DNA of 64,000 bases from Nageia nagi (taxonomy: Eukaryota; Pinophyta): positions 147,312,001-147,376,000 of the forward strand of contig JBITNC010000001.1 of the NCBI GenBank assembly GCA_050084985.1. Reading direction: 5' to 3'. The position numbers were made by a program, and so were the translations under genes. Every line of letters starts with the position of its first letter. Position 1 is the first letter of the stretch. Positions 58,982-64,000 of this stretch are shown here, piece by piece. A model generated the notes under the pieces. It was not told the DNA's origin. It saw only the letters and a list, made by a program, of their open reading frames with translations, and did no database searches.

Positions 58982-61740
58982 TGTAATGTATCTACCTATT
59001 TTTGATAGCATTTTTACCTATTCTCGACATCCAAAATCCTACAATTTCATATCTAATTTTTTTATTAGTTTAAACACTCAAATAATCTTGAAATGTACCA
59101 AGCAATCCACATGAGCTTATTAACATTACTAGCTAGTTAGTACCCACATGGAAAGATTATCTAAAGTTTGGATTAACTAACTCTTACCAAAGCTCTTCTG
59201 GTGTTCACTTCGTAATGCTCATCCCATGTAGGACATGCCTTATATGTGAGGTCACCATTTCCACTTCATGAACTATGTAGAAAATATTTTGGACATGGTG
59301 TAGTGGTTTCCTACTCGAGACCCATATCACCTAAGAGAACATACATTCACTAGGTTATGTATCCTCACCTAATAATAAGTCCCTAACTCACAGGAGTAGA
59401 TACTTTATCCTAGGAAAACTTCCTTATGAGTGGGTAAATGTCATCACCTATGGAACAATCATCATACTCCTATGTGCTAAACGATAAGTAGTATGACTGC
59501 TAAATTACCCTCACTCAATAATCATAGTTTTGTTGATTATTATCCTCATCTTACACCCTATCAAGGATATGAGACACTATCCTAACCATATCTATCGACT
59601 AGGCTCACCATGGGGTCTGACATCTTCATGCCCATATCTTGGGTAGCCATGGGTATTGAAGCAATACCCTTGAGTGGTTTGTATAGTCTAATAAATTTTA
59701 AGAAAGATTATAAAATAAAACCACCCATGTTTTATTAATCCTAAAATAATTGAATCCTAATTCAATTATTAGGGTTACCAATATTGTATGTACAAAGATT
59801 TAATACCAAGATTATTTAGGATGTCACATAAGATATCTATATGTACTACAATTATCCCATACATATGGAACTACATATTTAATACTACTTTATAAGGATT
59901 CTCATGCTAGCATTTAGTAATGTGCCTTGAGATGACACTAAAGTCAACTACCTCTAAAAAGGAAGTGCGATGTAAGGTGGTACTCACTCAAGGTATATTC
60001 ATTTTTGCTTATGTTTTTGCAAGGGAGGTTCAAATACTGAATATTTCACATCATTTTTCTTTATTAGTGAAATAGTCTATAAATTCTCTTTTTGGATCGA
60101 TTCTATCATTTTAGAGTTTTAAATTAGGCCATCCTTAAATTTTAAATTCAACCTTCATTGATAAGCCCATCCTTTATTTAGGGCCACATTAAGGTTTACC
60201 ATCAAACCCATGTCTTAAACGTGAACAATTATTCTTAGGAACATCATTATTTCTAAACATGCTACAAGATTTCCCACTTTCTTTTTAATGGTAAGTATCA
60301 TTTACTAATAAGTATCAAGTCACTTTTTTCTTTTCATCACTAGGCTAATCTCATTTGATCCCTTTTTTGATACTCAAGGATTCCTAAGTTCTTTACAATT
60401 ATTTTTAACCTATTTTTGAATGGAAGATGTAGAATAAACTCCTTCTTCCATAATATAGGTCATACCCATATGTTTAATATGAGATTTTTCTTTAAGATAT
60501 ATTCTTATCTCCCTTGAATTTTCTTACTAAGTGTTTTAACCCAATTCTACTCATGTATTATTATATTACAAGTACCTAAGGTTATATTTCCCTAGTATTT
60601 GAATTATCTTTAATCCGTAAAGGAAATATAGTATTACCTAGAGATTCTTTCTTCATATATTAGTTTGTGAACATTTTTGGATATTAATATTATTTTATAA
60701 TATCACTTATGACTATGGTTTTTCATATAATCTAAGTTATCATTTCCTTACATTATCATATTAAAGGCTTAATAAAAAATTCATTTATTTTTTCAAAAGT
60801 ATAATTTGAGTTATCATAATACTATACATGGTAACTACCAAATATATCCTTACCAATGACCTCATCTATTACCTTTACACTCATAATGTTCTTGTGTTAC
60901 TTATTACTTTCATTTACAAACATATTTTGAGTTCTTACCTTATTATTTAATATACATATGTAAGAAAATATGCCCATTTAATTAAACCTTAAAGGTTTTC
61001 AAGAAGTTTCCACCAAACTTGTATTACATAAAACTTATTACATAATGATATATAAGGACAACCCTTATCATTTACAATAGGGTTCCTTGATAATTTCTAG
61101 CGAATAAATTACATAGTAGATAACTCAAAACTTGTTTAAAAGAGTCTTCAATGCATCTTTGTCTTTGATGTAGATTCTTCCATCTTCACTTTCGAGCTCC
61201 TCCCAATGATCAAAGGTGATAGGTTCAAGTACTAAGAAAGGATTATATTTTTGAGGATTAGGACAACCCTATTTTTACTTATGACCATGATCCAATTGTA
61301 ACTAACTATATGACCTCTAATTCTTTTATGGGCCTTATGAGGATTTATATCCCCTCTAGGACTTCCTTCCTTCCTTGGTCACATTAAATTTTCTCAAATA
61401 ATGTTATAACATCTTCATACTATCATTCACAATTCATCCTTAAATATGATTTGATTTTACTCTAGAAATACTTGAAAATACTTATTTTTAATCTCATTAT
61501 GCCTTGAACAATCTTCTTTCTATAATTAACATTAGAATTATAAACAACCCTTTCATCATTATTTTAATATAACTTTACTCAAAATACAGTCATGACCACA
61601 CCATACTAGACTAGTAATTATTAATTTTCTTATCATTACAATGATATATGAATAAACTAACTACACCACATCATTTTATACTAGCATTTTATTAACAACT
61701 TAACACCATATAAAATTTAATGTCAAATTTACTATTTTAT
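58982..61740 (-). repeat. Family G LTR fragment D
   Basis: Starts on the plus strand with TGTAATGTATCTACC, the inverse LTR 3' terminus, and runs through the conserved 3' block (59,090-59,720), the AGATGACACTAAAGTCAACT part (59,930) and the GAGGATTAGGACAACCC part (61,255) to about 61,740. There similarity fades. The promoter-bearing 5' part of the LTR is missing. No primer site or gag lies on the other side of 58,982, so it was a solo LTR or has been cut. Confidence 0.75.
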
Positions 61741-62555
61741 TCAACATTGGAGGTTGATTATTAAAAGAGTTCAATTCAAGTTTGGCCAAAAATTATCTTC
61801 TTAAAAGATAAATCTATTGGACCAAACAATTGAAGCATCATGAATCCTTAGATGATGAAAGAAATGTGTAGTTTCCTAGTAATGATCCTAGGAGGGCTCT
61901 TAGCTAAGACACAATATATTACTCATTTGGATGGACAACATGTTTATTATTTAGTGCTACTCATAGTGGACTCTAGGAAAGGATTGAAGGAGTTGTAAAA
62001 ATATAATTATTTATAAATAAAATGTATTTGAAAATGCAAATAAATGAATACCTACAATCTTGAAAGGAATATTTGTAAATTATGAGCTAACGGATAGCAA
62101 TTTATATCAAGACAAGTTGATATAGAAGATAATGAATAACTAGAATCAAATTGATATTACTAAACAAGAATAAGTTTGTATACTTACCTCATGAAATGTA
62201 CCTAATATCGATGAACAAGAGATAGTGATGAAGCCTCAACAACCAATAGAGTTTGCACCTAAATTCATGGAGCAAGATGATCCAAAAGGAGGGCCATAGG
62301 CAGTCTATTACATGCTCATAAGGAGCATCAATGGTCTATTTTCATCTATAGAGAGGAATCAATGGTCTTCACTAGACTATATTCCATTCTGAACTAACTT
62401 TGTGCCTCCACATGGACTCTCAATGATGGTAGTTTGATACTCAGATAAACCAATAATTATCAGGATGCTCACATAAAGAAGTACATAAAGCCAACCTTGA
62501 ATGGCGATGTTAAGAGACACCTAAAAGACTAGCATTATCAAGACCAGATGTGGGA
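61741..62555 (-). other. Probable inner part of a Tat/Athila-type LTR
   Basis: The sequence between LTR fragment D and the LTR start at 62,788 has no open frame or recognised motif. Part of it must belong to the 3' LTR of the element entering from the right edge, but its outer end was not found. Confidence 0.35.
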
Positions 62556-62788
62556 TCATGTATCTCCTTGATGTGGAATTACTATTAGATTTGTATTTAT
62601 ATATATGATAATATGACCTACTCCTTAGGTCAGTGTGTACCTACATAAATAAGAATATAGTAAGTTGATGATATATATTGATTATATCCAAGATAATATT
62701 ATTATTCTTGAACTAGGTGTGTATAAGTGTGGGCACATATTTCCTAATATATTAAATTAAATGCATAAATTAATTTTAGGTGATAACA
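62556..62788 (-). repeat. Start of the 3' LTR of a Tat/Athila-type gypsy element
   Basis: The minus strand begins TGTTATCACCTAAAATTAAT at 62,788, directly after a polypurine tract. A TATA box follows about 182-194 bases in (62,594-62,606). The LTR continues to lower coordinates for an unknown length. Confidence 0.6.
62594..62606 (-). promoter_or_regulatory. TATA box in the Tat/Athila-type LTR
   Basis: ATATATATAAATA on the minus strand at a typical U3 distance from the LTR start. Confidence 0.45.
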
Positions 62789-62803
62789 GATGCCCCACTT
62801 TGG
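62789..62803 (-). promoter_or_regulatory. Polypurine tract
   Basis: The minus strand reads CCAAAGTGGGGCATC, directly before TGTTATCACC. Tracts of the AAAGTGGGGGCA type precede the 3' LTR in plant Tat and Athila gypsy elements and prime second-strand synthesis. Confidence 0.65.
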
Positions 62804-63204
62804 ATGAGAAATTGAAAATCACTAGGTGCATTGAAATTTTTCATTCAAAGTACAACCAAGATGTCATAACAATCAAATATTGATAAGTATTGATAACCAT
62901 AATACCAACACTAATCACTCTATGTTGATATTGAACTATGATAAATATATAAGAAATATGAGAAACATATTGACAAAAGGTATGAGTTTAAGAAAATCCC
63001 CTCATATGACATCCACCATGTTGCCCCTAGTTGACGTTGATGTGCTCCATGAGCTCCAATGATGACCTGTAAAAGAAAGAGTTCTAGAGTCATAGCCATC
63101 TACCAAGAGGTCATTAATGATAATTACCCATATTTTTGATATATTTTTATGTGTGGAGTACAACCATCTCATGTCACTAATGGTTCTATCCATTGATATT
63201 ATGA

Positions 63205-63436
63205 AAGCTAGGCTTTCTACCAAGAGGCATAATGATAAAACTAAGAGCTAAGACTCCACCATGAGGCATATTGCAATGAGTATGAGAGCTAAAACTCTAC
63301 ACAAAGAGGCATATTACATGGATATGAAACTCAACTAAGAGGCATGAAACTAGGATGATGATATGGGAGCTGAGACTCTGCCAAGAGGCATGCAAATCTT
63401 ACAATCTAGGAGCTAAAACTCTGCACCAAGGGGTAT
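63205..63436 (-). repeat. Tandem array in the element's 3' UTR, about 41-bp unit
   Basis: Six units carry a form of GAGCTAAGACTCTGCCAAGA followed by GGCAT (plus-strand reading), starting at about 63,205, 63,245, 63,286, 63,321, 63,367 and 63,410, with spacings of 35-46 bases. A further partial unit may lie near 63,093. The array sits between the integrase end and the polypurine tract. Tandem repeats in this 3' UTR are known for Tat/Ogre-lineage elements. Confidence 0.75.
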
Positions 63437-63633
63437 CTAATGATTTTTATTTTTGCTATTTTTGACTATGAATTAGGATCATAGTCAATGCTTTCTTCCT
63501 AAAATGGAGCATTGGTTCTCCTCTTTTGACATTGAAATGACCTTCTATTTTGAATTTGTGTCATTTTTTCACATGCTTATTCTTGTAGTAAAATTTTTAC
63601 AAAAATAGACACATAGGGTGACCCACAAGTTAC

Positions 63634-64000
63634 CTAGATGTGATACTTCTTTAGGTGCCTAGCATTGATGGAATTTTTGAGAACCTCCCCATCCAATGTA
63701 GATAATCTATATGCATCTTTATCAAATACTTCTATAGTGATGTATGGACCAACCCAATTTGGCTCAAACTTTCCTTTAAGTTCATCCCTTGTTGTAGTGT
63801 TAGAAACATTCTTTTGGAGAACCATATCCCACCTTAAAAGCTTTGGGCACCATTTTCTTTCCAAAGGCCCTCTTTATTATTTTTTGATATGTTTTGAAAT
63901 GCTCTAGTGCATTAATTCTTTTCTCATCTAATGCCTCTAGTTGATTTAACCTTTCTTCCCATTGTTGTGTCTCCTTCATAATATCTTTGAGTGCAATTCT
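63634..64000 (-). pseudogene. Tat/Athila-type integrase C-terminus, frameshifted, cut by window edge
   Basis: The minus strand from the edge reads WEERLNQLEALDEKRINALE and KIIKRAFGKKMVPKAFKVG. It then shifts frame to LQKNVSNTTT, FEPNWVGPYITIEVFDKDAY and NARHLKKYHI with a stop at 63,634. This is the integrase C-terminal domain of Tat/Athila-lineage gypsy elements (a coiled region, then a beta-rich end G-P-Y with the final H-L-K-K-Y). The shift near 63,817-63,827 looks like a small deletion. The rest of pol lies beyond the window. Confidence 0.8.

Overview
This 64 kb window looks like gene-poor nuclear DNA of a seed plant. It is very AT-rich, almost free of CpG outside one exon, and filled with old, stop-riddled retrotransposons of plant type: Ty3/gypsy with tRNA-iMet primer sites, Ty1/copia, and a LINE with a DUF4283 and zinc-knuckle ORF1. 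The great decay of the copies, the nesting and the single isolated gene fit a large, slowly purged genome such as that of a gymnosperm. That placement is an inference, because no diagnostic single-copy marker is present.

Layout. 1-3.4 kb holds unassigned AT-rich DNA, a small duplicated segment and the 3' end of a copia-like element. From 3.5 to 39.5 kb the window is dominated by one Ty3/gypsy family (family G), mostly on the minus strand. Copy 1 has gag, protease, RT, RNase H and a truncated integrase at 3.67-7.74 kb, plus a complete 5' LTR of about 4.9 kb (7,755-12,668). Copy 2 has gag to RNase H at 12.68-15.96 kb. Its 5' LTR is broken by a plus-strand solo LTR (A, 16,242-24,846), which is itself broken by a minus-strand solo LTR (B, 19,597-24,444); both insertions show recognisable 5-bp target duplications. 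Further fragments of this LTR lie at 24.85-25.3, 35.3-39.45 and 58.98-61.7 kb. Embedded among them are a gypsy gag relic (27.2-27.85 kb), a compact element with two ~1.19-kb LTRs and only gag-protease coding relics (28,738-32,600), and a LINE ORF1 fragment (about 34.0-35.0 kb).

From 39.5 to 46.7 kb there is no recognisable gene, but there is a CpG-bearing 150-bp island and a diverged 1.5-kb duplication. A nearly full-length but dead LINE follows on the plus strand (46.79-51.7 kb). The only convincing host gene is an F-box protein exon on the plus strand (54,401-55,891), with its own GC- and CpG-rich composition and a nearby AATAAA. Beyond it lie a copia pol relic (minus), a 258-bp tandem duplication, a 69-bp tandem array and LTR fragment D. 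The window ends in the 3' part of a Tat/Athila-type gypsy element on the minus strand: 3' LTR start, polypurine tract, tandem repeats in the 3' UTR, and integrase C-terminus.

The most interesting structure is the family G LTR: about 4.9 kb long, with a conserved TATA box only about 0.8 kb from its 5' end and a conserved 3' block, implying a transcribed leader of about 4 kb. Next are the 69-bp tandem arrays carried inside the LTRs of the short gag-protease element. No operon-like or defence-like system was seen.
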